From Corynebacterium stationis (GTDB lineage: Bacteria; Actinomycetota; Actinomycetes; Mycobacteriales; Mycobacteriaceae), in assembly GCF_001941345.1 (NCBI RefSeq), contig NZ_CP009251.1, forward strand, positions 2,480,001 to 2,544,000: a DNA stretch of 64,000 bases. Direction: 5' to 3'. A program made the translations under genes and the position numbers. Below, one piece after another: positions 49,035 to 59,096 of the stretch (positions are counted from its first letter, which is position 1; every line of letters begins with the position of its first letter). Below the pieces are notes generated by a model. The model was not told the origin of the DNA. It made no database searches and was given only the letters and a program-made list of their open reading frames with translations.

Positions 49035-50546
49035 TTAAGCTTCAGATCCATTGCGACGAGCTACCCATGCGGCCAGACCAGCAATGATCACGCCGAGTGC
49101 AGCAAGAATACCAATACCCATACCACCTGTCAGAGGCAGCTGAGGCACCTCAGATCGCTGGTTCTCAATGTCAGCGATGTGCAAAGGCGCGCCGCCAGCA
49201 GTCCGCTCTTCGCTATCGGAAGCGAGTTGGAAGCGGTGAACTTCTTCGGTAGCTACGTAGCCATTTGGTGCTTCGATCTCAACGAGGCAGTACCAACGAT
49301 CAATGTCAACAGTGTCGTTTTCAATGTCGGTAACATGGATACCGTCGATCGTTACGGTTCCCTCTGCGTTAGTAGTCCAAGTAGAGTTACCGTTAATAGA
49401 GATTGGATCAATGCCGTCGAACTGGTCGGCACTGGTTTCATTGCCTTCGCATCGGAAGAGCTCGAACTGAGCACCTTCCAGTACCGTGCCCGCGGAACCC
49501 GCTTCAGTCTTGTTGATCTGAACCTGACCCCAGTACGAAGTGACTTCGTTCGAGTCTTTCTCAGTCTTATTTTCTTGACCTGGGTAGTGAACAATCAGAG
49601 TCGCTTCGTTTGTAGCCACACCATCGGTTCCTGCAACTGCAAGCACTTCGCCGCCGATCGTTACATCGACAGTCTTTCCAGCATGGTTTGCAAGGAATGC
49701 GCGTCCGGCAGCATTAAACTCAATGGTCACTAGACCATTTTCGCCAACAGTTGCATCGTAGTTGCTTGTATCAATCGGCGTACCGTCGGAGAGCATGACG
49801 GAGTCCACAGTCACGTCGTGGAGGTTTTCTGCATCAGTCTGGTCTGTGATCGCAAAGCGAGTTAGTGACTCACCGGACGGGACAGCAGGTACAGTCGCCT
49901 TAACCGTGTATGAAATCCGGTCGCCGACGTTCTGCTCAGCATCGTTTACAGTCTTGGTAATCTGCGGAGCTGCATTCTTGGGGTAAACCACTACGTCATA
50001 GTTCCAACCGTCACTGGTTGGTGTGGTGTATGGAAGAGCAACAACAAACGAGGTACTTGCAATCTCGCCTGGCTCATAAGTTACATCTCCAACCGTGATC
50101 GGCGCAGTAATGGATTCCTCTACAATCCAGATACCCTGTTCCAGATTTGAGTGTCGTGAATCAAAAACGAGCTGACCACTTGCACCAGTCACACCCTGAA
50201 CAGTAGTTCCGGTGCGGGTAGCATTTTGAAGGTCACTAGCGGTGATGCTGCCCAAATCAGCATTCGCGACACCATCGGTATTCAGCAAAGTAGCGGTGAA
50301 AGTGACACCCGGGAGCGGGGTGCCAGAAACGCTCGGATCTACTTCGCCGGTGCCTGCACTACCAATCGCATCTGGGTTCAAAATCTTGTTGATGGTCAGG
50401 GTGACTGGCGCTGATTCATCAATGACAGCAGAATTCTGTGCAAAAGCAACAGGGGCAGCTGTAAGCGCAATGCCCCCGCCAGCCGCGAGGGCTAGACCAA
50501 AGACTGAGACGAGTGCAGCAGAACGAACCAAAGTCGGATTCTTCAT
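49035..50546 (-). CDS. Backbone (major) pilin, SpaA type
   Basis: 503 residues. Signal peptide to about 36 (APVAFAQ), N-domain, pilin motif WNYDVVVYPK with Lys190, a Cna-B middle domain (about 195-335), a third domain with E-box YCLVEIEAPNGY (Glu423, for the internal isopeptide bond), LPLTG at 470-474, membrane helix and tail WVARRNGSEA. Matches the architecture of C. diphtheriae SpaA. First gene of the operon; its promoter must lie in the AT-rich DNA upstream. Confidence 0.93.
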   Translation of the reverse strand: MKNPTLVRSAALVSVFGLALAAGGGIALTAAPVAFAQNSAVIDESAPVTLTINKILNPDAIGSAGTGEVDPSVSGTPLPGVTFTATLLNTDGVANADLGSITASDLQNATRTGTTVQGVTGASGQLVFDSRHSNLEQGIWIVEESITAPITVGDVTYEPGEIASTSFVVALPYTTPTSDGWNYDVVVYPKNAAPQITKTVNDAEQNVGDRISYTVKATVPAVPSGESLTRFAITDQTDAENLHDVTVDSVMLSDGTPIDTSNYDATVGENGLVTIEFNAAGRAFLANHAGKTVDVTIGGEVLAVAGTDGVATNEATLIVHYPGQENKTEKDSNEVTSYWGQVQINKTEAGSAGTVLEGAQFELFRCEGNETSADQFDGIDPISINGNSTWTTNAEGTVTIDGIHVTDIENDTVDIDRWYCLVEIEAPNGYVATEEVHRFQLASDSEERTAGGAPLHIADIENQRSEVPQLPLTGGMGIGILAALGVIIAGLAAWVARRNGSEA

Positions 50547-51371
50547 ATCAGGTTTCCTTTTCGGAATTCGTTCCAGTTTTCACACTCCAAGAAATCCAGG
50601 GCGCTCGCTGCAACGAAAATGAACAAACAATTTTTGATAACAAAAGCCAATTTCTCCCACTGGGCTTTGCCGACCCCGACATTGTTGAACATACCGGAGC
50701 CACTTCAAATTCTAGCTGTTTTAAATCTGACCGCAACTGGAATTTTTCCATATATTAGCCTTACGCCTGATTCAAAATTTCGGAACTTGTCACCTATACC
50801 TACATATTTTGTTTATACCCGCATATTTGGTTGTCTTACTAATATTTGAAATTTATTTACATCCAATAGACGGGTTCTCGGTTGCAATTTTGCAAGCAAA
50901 ACAAAGTTAATACCAATGCAAAAGACGCCAGTATTAAACACGGAAAACCACGTACAAACTTAGCGTGCAGCTACTTCACAGCGGGTGCCTAGTTCGAATC
51001 CATTCAGCAACGACCAGTCCAGGCAGGAAGAAAAGCAACGCAGAAAGGAATCCACTATCCAAGTGATTGCGTTTTGCAAAAATGCAACACAGCACCGCCT
51101 GTTTGCACACATTTAAAAGAAGGCTATTTTTCTATCTTTCCACCCCCGGACCATGCGGCTGAAGCCATGTCTGCACGATGCATACCCTGCCAAACCTCCA
51201 CCACACGGACAATCTTTTACAGCTAGGAGTGAGCAGTTGTAGAAGAATCTATCCCCGATCGTCTGGGCGCACGCGGCACCCTGACACTAAATAGCCCTAC
51301 CCCGAAACCCACGGTTTGAAACTTCTATACAATCGGAGGATGATTAAGCACTGATTACATTCATTGATTTT

Positions 51372-51387
51372 ATTGATATAACTCACA
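51372..51387. promoter_or_regulatory. GlxR/CRP-like binding site upstream of putA
   Basis: ATTGATATAACTCACA matches 10 of the 12 fixed bases of TGTGANNTANNTCACA. It lies about 185 bases before the putA start. Motif match only. Confidence 0.45.
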
Positions 51388-51529
51388 GATGTATTATTGC
51401 TGCAAATATACAATTTCCTTGTGTTAGGGGTGAGAGTTGAACGCAGAGCTCGTGCGTAAGCGCCGTTCCAGTGACCGTCCGCCGGTCAGCTGTTGAGATA
51501 GTCCTCGCTGCTTTGTTTTCATCCATCTC

Positions 51530-51555
51530 CAGGCCTTTTGTTGGCCTGCCCTTTT
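51530..51555 (+). promoter_or_regulatory. Terminator-like stem-loop in the putA leader
   Basis: CAGGCC-TTTTGTT-GGCCTG followed by CCCTTTTG, ending 15 bases before the putA ATG. It could attenuate transcription or shield the ribosome site; no alternative anti-terminator stem was found by eye. Confidence 0.4.
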
Positions 51556-51570
51556 GTAGAGGAAATTTTC

Positions 51571-54500
51571 ATGACTACTGCTGCACATACCCGTTTGCCA
51601 GAATCAGATGACGTTGAATCCGTTGTTGACGCAGCTGTCCAGCGCGCACGCACTTGGCTATCTGCCACCGAAGGTGAACATGACAAGTCCACCGAACAGC
51701 TAGCTGACTTGCTGCGTGATGAAGATGGTGTTGCGTTCACCATGGACTTCGTCGATCGCGTCATGCGCCCGGAAGATGACAAGGTTGCCGCGGATGCGCT
51801 CAAGGCCATCACGCAGAAGTTTGACCCATCCTTCCTGGGCCGTATTAATGGCTCCTTGGTGGGCCTGGGTGGCTTTTTCGGTCCTATCCTTCCTAACCTG
51901 GTCATGCCGTTGGCACGTTTGCGCATGCGGCAGATAGTTGGCCACTTGGTGCTTGATGCCGAGTCGGACAAGCTGAATAGGACTCTGGCCAAGGCGGCGG
52001 AGTCCGGTGAGCAGCTCAACCTGAACCTGCTCGGCGAGGCTGTGCTCGGTGAAGATGAGGCCCGCTCCCGTGCGGAGCGCACCCTGGCGCTAATCCGCAA
52101 CCCGCTGGTTACTTATGTTTCGGTGAAGGCATCCTCCATGGTGGCGCAGCTGAACCCATGGGATATTGAAGGCTCACTGAAGCGTCTGAAGGAGCGTTTG
52201 CTGCCGCTTTATGATGAAGCGGTTAAGCGCTCCCCGAGCGTATTCATCAACCTGGACATGGAGGAATATCATGACCTGCACCTGACCATCCGGCTTTTCA
52301 AAGAAATTCTGGCCGACCCAAAGTTCAAGGATCTAGAAGCAGGCATTGTTTTGCAGGCTTATCTGCCAGATACCTTCGAGTGCCTGGTGGATTTGGCGGA
52401 ATTTGCGCAAGAGCGCGTGGCCCAGGGCGGGGCGCCGATTAAGATTCGCTTCGTGAAAGGCGCGAATCTGTCCATGGAGCATGTCCAAGGCGAGGTACAC
52501 GGCTGGCAAGTCGCGACGTACTTGAGTAAAGACGAGGTCGATGCCAACTACTACCGCCTGCTGGATTATATTTTGCGCCCGCAGTTCGTGGGAGCCGTGC
52601 GCATTGGTGTTGCTACCCATAACCTCTTTACCGCAGGCTTGGCCTATGAGCTGGGTAAAAAGCGCGACGTACTGTCCATGATGGACTCGGAGATGCTACA
52701 GGGCATGTCGCCATCGCAGCAGGCTGCGGTACGCGAGATGTTTGGCCGCCAGATTCTCTACACTCCAGTCGTGCACATGGAAGACTTCGATGTCGCGGTG
52801 TCTTACCTGGTCCGCCGTTTGGAAGAAAACTCTGCCGAGCAGAACTTCCTTTATGCTTTGTTTGCGCCAGATGTGGCAGATAATGAAGGGCTTACGCCGC
52901 TGCAGAAGCAGGAAAAGGTCTTCCGCGAGGCTGTTGCTAATCGTTGGGACGTTTTTGCCGGGCCGCGCCGCACCCAGGACCGTTTAACGGAAGAAGGTGG
53001 GCGTCAAGCTGCCAAGACTGGCCGCTTTGTCAATGAGCCAGATACTGACCCAGCCTTGGAAGACAACCGCGCCTGGGCACTGGAGGCATTGGCTAATGAT
53101 CCAGGCGAGCACGGGATCACCGAGGTCACTGACACTGAGGCTGTAAACCAGGCTGTAGCCAAAGCCCAGGAGTTGGGAGCTCAGTGGGGTGCAAAGCCTG
53201 CCGATGAACGCGCCGCGGTCCTAGAGGCCATCGGTGATGAACTTGCGCGCAGCCGCGGCAAGCTAGTCAGCGTTGCTGCTTATGAGGCGAATAAGACCGT
53301 CACGCAAACTGACCCGGAAATCTCCGAGGCCATCGACTTTTGCGTCTACTACGCACATTCGGCACGTCAGCTCGATGCCGCGCGTTCTCAGTTCACCCCG
53401 CACCAGGTCACCGTGGTGACTCCGCCGTGGAATTTCCCTATCGCTATTCCGACCGGCGGCATGATGGCAGCGTTGGCGGCGGGCTCGGCGGTCATCATCA
53501 AGCCGGCACCGCAGGTGGTGCACTGCGCGAAGACCGTCGTCGGTGCCATTCACACTGCACTTGAAGCGCAGGGCTTGGATAAGGACTTAGTCCAGCTGGT
53601 TTACACCGATGAAGGTGAGGCCGGCAAGGCCCTGATCTCGCATACGGATGTCGATAATGTGATTCTCACCGGCGCTTCCGATACCGGGCAGCTATTCCGC
53701 TCCTGGCGCCCAGAGATGAACCTATCTGCGGAAACTTCCGGCAAGAATGCGCTGATCATTACCCCGGCGGCAGACCCAGACCTGGCGATTGCAGATCTCT
53801 ATGACTCAGCTTTCGGCCACTCTGGCCAAAAGTGCTCGGCAGCTTCCTTGGTTATCTTCGTCGGCGCTGCCGGCAAGTCAGATCGCCTACGCAATCAGCT
53901 TCTCGATGCCGTGCGCACGCTCAAAGTTGGCCCCGGCTTCGAAACCCAGACCACCATGAACGGTCTCGTAGAACCTCCGAGCGAGAAACTGCTGCGCGGT
54001 CTAACCCAGCTAGATCCTGGTGAGAAGTGGCTGATTAAGCCGGAAAAGCTCAACGAAGAAGGCACCCTGTGGTCCCCTGGCGTGCGCGATAATGTGCAGC
54101 CTGGTTCGTGGTACCACCTCAACGAGTGCTTCGGACCGGTCCTGGGCATCATGCACGCAGAGACTTTGGAAGAAGCCGTCGAGTGGCAAAATTCCACGGG
54201 CTTTGGGCTCACGGGAGGCATTCATTCGCTTGACGATGAAGAACTGCGCTACTGGATCGACAATGTCGAAGTCGGCAATGCCTATGTCAACCGCGGAATT
54301 ACCGGCGCGATTGTGCAGCGTCAATCCTTTGGTGGCTGGAAGAAATCCGTCATGGGACCAGGCGCAAAAGCCGGCGGTCCGAACTACGTGGCACAGTTTG
54401 GCTCCTGGGAAGACGGCGACCTGAACCCGGTCGATGTGGATATCGCGCCGCAGATTGTGTCGTGGTTGCGTGAGGTGGAATCGTTAAGCGAAGCTGATAC

Positions 54501-55005
54501 CGCCTGGCTCTGGCGCGCCGCTGAGCTGGATCAATTGGCGTGGCAGACGGAGTTTGGGCGCGAGCATGACCGCACCGGATTGGTGTCTGAGGCGAATATC
54601 TTCCGCTACCGCCCGCTGCTGGATGTCTTGCGTATCCGCGTAGGTGCTGGATACCAGTTGCGCGACGTTTTACGCCAGCAACTTGCAGCGCTGATTACGG
54701 GAACTGAAATCCGGATTTCTGCGCCTGCCGAGATTGCTGCGGAGCTACCGGTTAATGTCACGGTACAGTCCGCCGCGGAATTTGCTGAGGAGGTCGCGAA
54801 TGCAGAATCGGCCCGAATTCGCGCACTAGGCGAAGTCGAGCCGGAGGTTTATGAGGCTGCGGTGAAATCTAACTCGGTAGTTCTCGCGCAGCCCGTGCTT
54901 GCCGATGGCCGCCGCGAGCTACTGCCTTATCTTCTCGAGCAGGCGGTCACCGTGACCATGCACCGCTTCGGAATTATCCGTTCGGTGGCTGGTATTAAGC
55001 GCTAA
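51571..55005 (+). CDS. putA: Bifunctional proline dehydrogenase / pyrroline-5-carboxylate dehydrogenase
   Basis: 1144 residues from MTTAAHTRLP, with AGAGGA eight bases upstream. N-terminal FAD-linked PRODH barrel (about 60-470: VSVKASSMVAQLNPWD, INLDMEEYHDLHLT, VKGANLSMEH, GVATHNLFTAGLAYEL) and C-terminal ALDH domain (about 530-1000: TPPWNFPIAIPTGGM, ETSGKNALIITP, catalytic Cys in GHSGQKCSAASLV, SFGGWKKSVMGPGAKAGG). Oxidises proline to glutamate at the membrane. No DNA-binding N-terminal domain. The 3' end overlaps the convergent AI-2E-type gene by 11 bases. Confidence 0.95.
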   Translation: MTTAAHTRLPESDDVESVVDAAVQRARTWLSATEGEHDKSTEQLADLLRDEDGVAFTMDFVDRVMRPEDDKVAADALKAITQKFDPSFLGRINGSLVGLGGFFGPILPNLVMPLARLRMRQIVGHLVLDAESDKLNRTLAKAAESGEQLNLNLLGEAVLGEDEARSRAERTLALIRNPLVTYVSVKASSMVAQLNPWDIEGSLKRLKERLLPLYDEAVKRSPSVFINLDMEEYHDLHLTIRLFKEILADPKFKDLEAGIVLQAYLPDTFECLVDLAEFAQERVAQGGAPIKIRFVKGANLSMEHVQGEVHGWQVATYLSKDEVDANYYRLLDYILRPQFVGAVRIGVATHNLFTAGLAYELGKKRDVLSMMDSEMLQGMSPSQQAAVREMFGRQILYTPVVHMEDFDVAVSYLVRRLEENSAEQNFLYALFAPDVADNEGLTPLQKQEKVFREAVANRWDVFAGPRRTQDRLTEEGGRQAAKTGRFVNEPDTDPALEDNRAWALEALANDPGEHGITEVTDTEAVNQAVAKAQELGAQWGAKPADERAAVLEAIGDELARSRGKLVSVAAYEANKTVTQTDPEISEAIDFCVYYAHSARQLDAARSQFTPHQVTVVTPPWNFPIAIPTGGMMAALAAGSAVIIKPAPQVVHCAKTVVGAIHTALEAQGLDKDLVQLVYTDEGEAGKALISHTDVDNVILTGASDTGQLFRSWRPEMNLSAETSGKNALIITPAADPDLAIADLYDSAFGHSGQKCSAASLVIFVGAAGKSDRLRNQLLDAVRTLKVGPGFETQTTMNGLVEPPSEKLLRGLTQLDPGEKWLIKPEKLNEEGTLWSPGVRDNVQPGSWYHLNECFGPVLGIMHAETLEEAVEWQNSTGFGLTGGIHSLDDEELRYWIDNVEVGNAYVNRGITGAIVQRQSFGGWKKSVMGPGAKAGGPNYVAQFGSWEDGDLNPVDVDIAPQIVSWLREVESLSEADTAWLWRAAELDQLAWQTEFGREHDRTGLVSEANIFRYRPLLDVLRIRVGAGYQLRDVLRQQLAALITGTEIRISAPAEIAAELPVNVTVQSAAEFAEEVANAESARIRALGEVEPEVYEAAVKSNSVVLAQPVLADGRRELLPYLLEQAVTVTMHRFGIIRSVAGIKR

Positions 55006-56245
55006 GCGCTTCGTAGAGTTTGCGCACCTGTGCACGCGGAGAATCTTCTGGATCATCTCCGACTGCGCCGGTGCGTATATCTATGTCTTCAGGCGTGATT
55101 TCTTTGGCGCGCAGCGAGATCATTTCTGCGTGGTAGCGCAACACCGTGGCAATGGTTGCGGCAACAGGTACTGCCAAGAAGGCACCGACGATGCCAGCCA
55201 GGGCCGAACCCACAGTAACTGAAAGCAGCACGATAGCTGCGTGCAGGCCCATGGCCTTGGACTGCAAGATTGGCTGCAGCACATTGCCTTCGATTTGCTG
55301 CACGAGCAGAATCAACGCCAGCACCAGCAGCGCATTGATGAGCCCGTTAGATACCAAGGCGATAACGACTGCCAGGGCACCGGCGGTAACAGCACCGATA
55401 ATCGGGATAAAGCCTGCGAAGAAAGTCACCACGGCCAGCACAAAGGCCAGCGGCACGCCAAGTGCCCACAGACCCAGACCAATAAAGAGCGCATCCACGA
55501 AGGACACTGCTGCCTGCGCCTGGATAAAGCCAGCAAGCGTCTTCCACACGCGGGTTAAGACCTCAGTCGCGTGCCAGCCAATCGAAGCGCCGGAGTATTT
55601 ACGTACCCACGGCAAGAACTTATCGCCGTCTTTGAGAATAAAGAAGGAAATAATAAACATCACGGCCACCGTGACCAAGACCGACGATGCCGCCGACGCA
55701 CCGGAGATAACTCCGGACGCAATCGAGGACATTTGGCCTTGGATGAAGGACATTGCGTCATCGATAAGCTGGTCTACTTGCTTAGCATCAATGTTAAACG
55801 GCATGTCATTGACCATGCCCATGAGCTGGTTAATGCCCTCTTCTGCCTGATCCCACAGCTGTGAGCCTTGGCGGGAGACAACAGGGCCCATCGCAGTGAA
55901 GGTTCCGCCGATAATCAGCAGCAAGCCCAAAAGCGTGGAGATAGAGGCCAGCGCGGCTGGGAATTTCCAACTGCGCAGCTTCGCCGTAACCGGGGCAAGC
56001 ACAGAAGAAAGTAAAATCGCCAAAATAACTGGCAGCAAACCGACCCACACGAATTTCAGCACAAATCCGGCCAGCGCGAGCGCTGCGACGATGACGATAA
56101 AACGCCATGAAAAACTCGTCAGAGCTCGGCCATCTGAGACCATCACGGAAGTCTTATTATCTACCGCAGGAATTTCTGTCGACAGGTCTTGACCGATATT
56201 GTCTTGATCTTTAGCAACTATTTCTTGCTCTTGGTTTTCTGTCAT
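54995..56245 (-). CDS. AI-2E/PerM-family membrane transporter
   Basis: 416 residues, about eight membrane segments after a polar N-terminus. Seen: FVWVGLLPVILAILLSSVLAPV, IISFFILKDGD, and the late pair GFIPIIGAVTAGALAVVIAL and LLVQQIEGNVLQPILQSKAMGLHAAIVLLSV, which are family signatures. Members export small molecules or ions; AI-2 is only the founding example. Coupled to the nucleosidase gene by a 1-base stop/start overlap, last in the cys transcription unit. Confidence 0.85.
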   Translation of the reverse strand: MTENQEQEIVAKDQDNIGQDLSTEIPAVDNKTSVMVSDGRALTSFSWRFIVIVAALALAGFVLKFVWVGLLPVILAILLSSVLAPVTAKLRSWKFPAALASISTLLGLLLIIGGTFTAMGPVVSRQGSQLWDQAEEGINQLMGMVNDMPFNIDAKQVDQLIDDAMSFIQGQMSSIASGVISGASAASSVLVTVAVMFIISFFILKDGDKFLPWVRKYSGASIGWHATEVLTRVWKTLAGFIQAQAAVSFVDALFIGLGLWALGVPLAFVLAVVTFFAGFIPIIGAVTAGALAVVIALVSNGLINALLVLALILLVQQIEGNVLQPILQSKAMGLHAAIVLLSVTVGSALAGIVGAFLAVPVAATIATVLRYHAEMISLRAKEITPEDIDIRTGAVGDDPEDSPRAQVRKLYEALSA

Positions 56246-56886
56246 TAGTCTTCCAATAATCCAAGTTCACCCAAAGCGGTAAACAGTTGACGCGCGCCTC
56301 GTGGCACGGCTTCGGCCCAGCTTTCTTCCGCAAGCTCATCCGCAGAGTCAGAAATCTGCTTGAGCAGGGTCACCGGCACACCGAATAGTCCGGCGGCGGC
56401 GGCTACGGCGTAACCTTCCATGTCGCACAGGCTAGAGTCCTGAGCCAGGCGCTTCCGGGTTTGCGAATCGCCCACGAACTGATCGCCGGTGGCAAGACCT
56501 GCGGTAGGCAAACGGCCTGAGGTGGGAAGTTCAATGACATCCGGCAGCAAGTACTGCGCAATGCCGGAATGGTCATCGAGGTGGAAATCATGCTTAGTTA
56601 CGCGGTTGACCTCATAAACTCCCGCGAGGCCATCACGAAGTGCTCCAGCGGTGCCGACGTTGACGACGCGCGCGGGCATAGCTCCTTGGGCCTGCGCACG
56701 CGCAAGCACAGTGGCGACTGAAATCGCAGTCGGCACTGTGCCAATTCCCGTAACCAGCAGCGGGACATTCTTCGGCAGGCGCTCAGCCTCACCGTGTACC
56801 GCTGCCACGAAAAGGGTACGGCCAGCTAGGCTTTCACCACTAACAAGCTGGCCGACGTTGTATTGATCTACGCTTCGTTCACTCAT
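56245..56886 (-). CDS. MTA/SAH-nucleosidase-like phosphorylase-superfamily protein
   Basis: 213 residues from MSERSVDQYN. PNP_UDP fold: LLVTGIGTVPTAISVATVL, VVNVGTAGALRDGLAGVYEV, and CDMEGYAVAAAAGLFGVPV with the ribose-binding Met-Glu, plus catalytic Asp in QISDSADE. Likely cleaves 5'-methylthioadenosine or S-adenosylhomocysteine, which fits sulfur-metabolism neighbours; other purine nucleosides are possible. Ten bases after cysN. Confidence 0.8.
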   Translation of the reverse strand: MSERSVDQYNVGQLVSGESLAGRTLFVAAVHGEAERLPKNVPLLVTGIGTVPTAISVATVLARAQAQGAMPARVVNVGTAGALRDGLAGVYEVNRVTKHDFHLDDHSGIAQYLLPDVIELPTSGRLPTAGLATGDQFVGDSQTRKRLAQDSSLCDMEGYAVAAAAGLFGVPVTLLKQISDSADELAEESWAEAVPRGARQLFTALGELGLLED

Positions 56887-56896
56887 GAACTCTAGA

Positions 56897-58165
56897 CTAG
56901 CGCAGACGGTGTCCAATTAGTCCGGCTGCAAGGGTATTTCCTGTCGATGAATCGGTCACCAGGAAATTACCAACTGCGCCGCGTGCTGCATAGTCTTCTA
57001 CTGGGAGTTCCTCAGCGACTTCAATGCTCACGTGCGCGATGTCATTGAGCGCAATCTTTTCTGGCTCCAGAACATCGAAGTCGACGCCATCTAAGTCCAG
57101 CACGCGCTCAATGCTCGTGATGCGGCCCTTGACAACCTTGGATCCATAACGGACCTTGTACATTGGTCCGATCTTCAAGTCTTTTTCGGTCAAGGCCACA
57201 ACAGTGGCTTCAAAAGAACGCACCGCTTCTGGACGCTGCGCACCAGAGATGAGGTCGCCGCGGGCCAGGTCGATGTCATCGGCAAGCCGCAGCACGACAG
57301 AATCACCATTGACAGCGGACTCTGCAGGCTCTGGACGGTCAATATGGGTAACCGTGGTGCTGCGTCCGTTATCGAGATAAACAGTATCGCCAACCTTGAC
57401 TGAACCCGCCTCAATTCGACCAGCGTAGCCGCGGTAGTCCGAAGCATGCTCGCGAATGACGTACTGGATTGGCAAGCGGAAATCCAACTCGGATGCGCGG
57501 CCGGTGCCGACCTCGAAAGATTCCAAAAGCTCCAGCACGGTCGGGCCGGTGTACCACGGCATATTGGTAGAAGGCTCCACCACATTATCGCCGCGCAGCG
57601 CCGAGATTGGCACCACGTGGGTATCTTCAATGCCCAAACGATTAGCCACCGAGGTAAATTCCGCTTCGATATCGCGGAAGACAGACTCAGAGAAGTCAAC
57701 CAAGTCGATCTTGTTGACACCCAAGATCACGTGGCGCACACCCAGCAAGGCAGCCACGTTTAAGTGGCGGCGGGTTTGCTCCACAACGCCGTGGCGGGCA
57801 TCGATAAGCACGACGACGACCTGGGAGGTTGACATACCGGTGACGGTATTGCGGGTGTACTGCACATGGCCTGGAGTATCAGCCATGATGAAAGTGCGCT
57901 TATCGGTTGCGAAGTAGCGGTAAGCCACGTCGATCGTGATGCCTTGCTCGCGCTCGGCACGGAGGCCATCGACAAGCAGCGAAAGATCCAGGCCATCAAA
58001 GCCGCGGTCCTTCGAGGACTTTTCCATCGATTCCAGCTGGTCAGCCAGCACCGACTTCGTATCGTGCAATAACCGGCCCACAAAAGTGGACTTGCCATCA
58101 TCGACGCTGCCGGCGGTGCACAGGCGCAGGGTCTCGCGGGTTTTAAGTGTTGCCACCGAGCTCAT
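56897..58165 (-). CDS. cysN: Sulfate adenylyltransferase subunit 1 (GTPase)
   Basis: 422 residues. EF-Tu-like GTPase: GSVDDGKSTFVGRLLHD, switch II DTPGHVQYTRN, NKIDLVDFS, then beta barrels. GTP hydrolysis drives the CysD adenylyl transfer that makes APS. No C-terminal CysC (APS kinase) domain. Start overlaps the cysD stop (TGATG). Confidence 0.95.
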   Translation of the reverse strand: MSSVATLKTRETLRLCTAGSVDDGKSTFVGRLLHDTKSVLADQLESMEKSSKDRGFDGLDLSLLVDGLRAEREQGITIDVAYRYFATDKRTFIMADTPGHVQYTRNTVTGMSTSQVVVVLIDARHGVVEQTRRHLNVAALLGVRHVILGVNKIDLVDFSESVFRDIEAEFTSVANRLGIEDTHVVPISALRGDNVVEPSTNMPWYTGPTVLELLESFEVGTGRASELDFRLPIQYVIREHASDYRGYAGRIEAGSVKVGDTVYLDNGRSTTVTHIDRPEPAESAVNGDSVVLRLADDIDLARGDLISGAQRPEAVRSFEATVVALTEKDLKIGPMYKVRYGSKVVKGRITSIERVLDLDGVDFDVLEPEKIALNDIAHVSIEVAEELPVEDYAARGAVGNFLVTDSSTGNTLAAGLIGHRLR

Positions 58166-59067
58166 CAGAAATAGCCTTCCTTCTTGCGGTCTTCCATGGC
58201 AGATTCAGACAATTTGTCATCGGCGCGGGTTGCACCGCGCTCCGACAGGGTGGAGATAGAAATCTCTGCCAAGATTTCATCCGGGGTGGTTGCCGTGGAT
58301 TCCACAGCGCCGGTGCAGGACATATCGCCGACAGTGCGGTAGCGCACGGTCTTTAGCTGCAGCGGCTCATTTTCGGTCGGGCCGCCCCACTCACCAGGAG
58401 AAAGCCACATGCCGTTGCGGTTGAACAGCTCGCGCTTATGCGAGTAGTAAATCTCCGGCAGACGCAGCTCACGCGCGCCGATGTATTCCCAGATATCCGC
58501 TTCGGTCCAGTTGGAAATTGGGAAGACGCGGATATTCTCGCCCGCCATCTTGCCACCGTTGTACAAATCCCACAGCTCTGGGCGCTGACGGCGTGGGTCC
58601 CAGCCACCGAAGGAGTCACGCACAGAGAAGATGCGCTCTTTCGCGCGGGCACGCTCCTCATCGCGGCGCGCACCACCCAGTACTGCGTCGTAGCCTCGCT
58701 CAGCGATGGTTTCTACCAAAGGCACCGACTGCAAAGGGTTACGTGTGCCATCAGGGCGTTCTTGCAAGTCACCGCGGTCAATCCAATCCTGAACCTTGGC
58801 CACGTGCAGGCGTGCTCCGGTTTCTTCCACCAGCTCATCGCGGAACTGGATGACCTCAGGGAAGTTATGGCCGGTATCAATGTGCACTAATTCAAAAGGC
58901 ACAGTCTGCGGCGCAAAAGCCCGGCGCGCTAGTTCAAAGACAACGCAGGAGTCTTTGCCGCCAGAAAACAGCAGGCCCACCTTGTCGAATTGGCCGGCCA
59001 CCTCGCGCAGGATGTGGATGGATTCATTTTCCAAGTCCTGCAGATGCGGCGATAAAGTAGTAGTCAT
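58165..59067 (-). CDS. cysD: Sulfate adenylyltransferase subunit 2
   Basis: 300 residues, PP-loop ATP pyrophosphatase fold: LLFSGGKDSCVVFELA, HIDTGHNFPEVI, LGGARRDEERARAKERIFS, and the ending DRKKEGYF. Makes APS from ATP and sulfate with CysN. 29 bases after cysH. Confidence 0.96.
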   Translation of the reverse strand: MTTTLSPHLQDLENESIHILREVAGQFDKVGLLFSGGKDSCVVFELARRAFAPQTVPFELVHIDTGHNFPEVIQFRDELVEETGARLHVAKVQDWIDRGDLQERPDGTRNPLQSVPLVETIAERGYDAVLGGARRDEERARAKERIFSVRDSFGGWDPRRQRPELWDLYNGGKMAGENIRVFPISNWTEADIWEYIGARELRLPEIYYSHKRELFNRNGMWLSPGEWGGPTENEPLQLKTVRYRTVGDMSCTGAVESTATTPDEILAEISISTLSERGATRADDKLSESAMEDRKKEGYF

Positions 59068-59096
59068 GAGAGATTAAAGTCCTTATATCTAAAAAG

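Larger units (their letters stand above)
50547..51570. other. 1-kb AT-rich intergenic region, divergent pilus and putA promoters
   Basis: No frame with coding character. The part next to the pilin (50600-50950) is very AT-rich. Repeated TTGCAA-type words occur (50882-50895, 51074-51087), which recall RamB half-sites, weakly. The putA side carries a GlxR-like box and a leader stem-loop. Confidence 0.5.

Noticed and set aside
50970..51010. TTCGAATCC, resembling a tRNA T-loop, as part of a tRNA or attachment site
   Set aside because: No acceptor stem or anticodon arm can be formed around it, and no repeat of it flanks the island.
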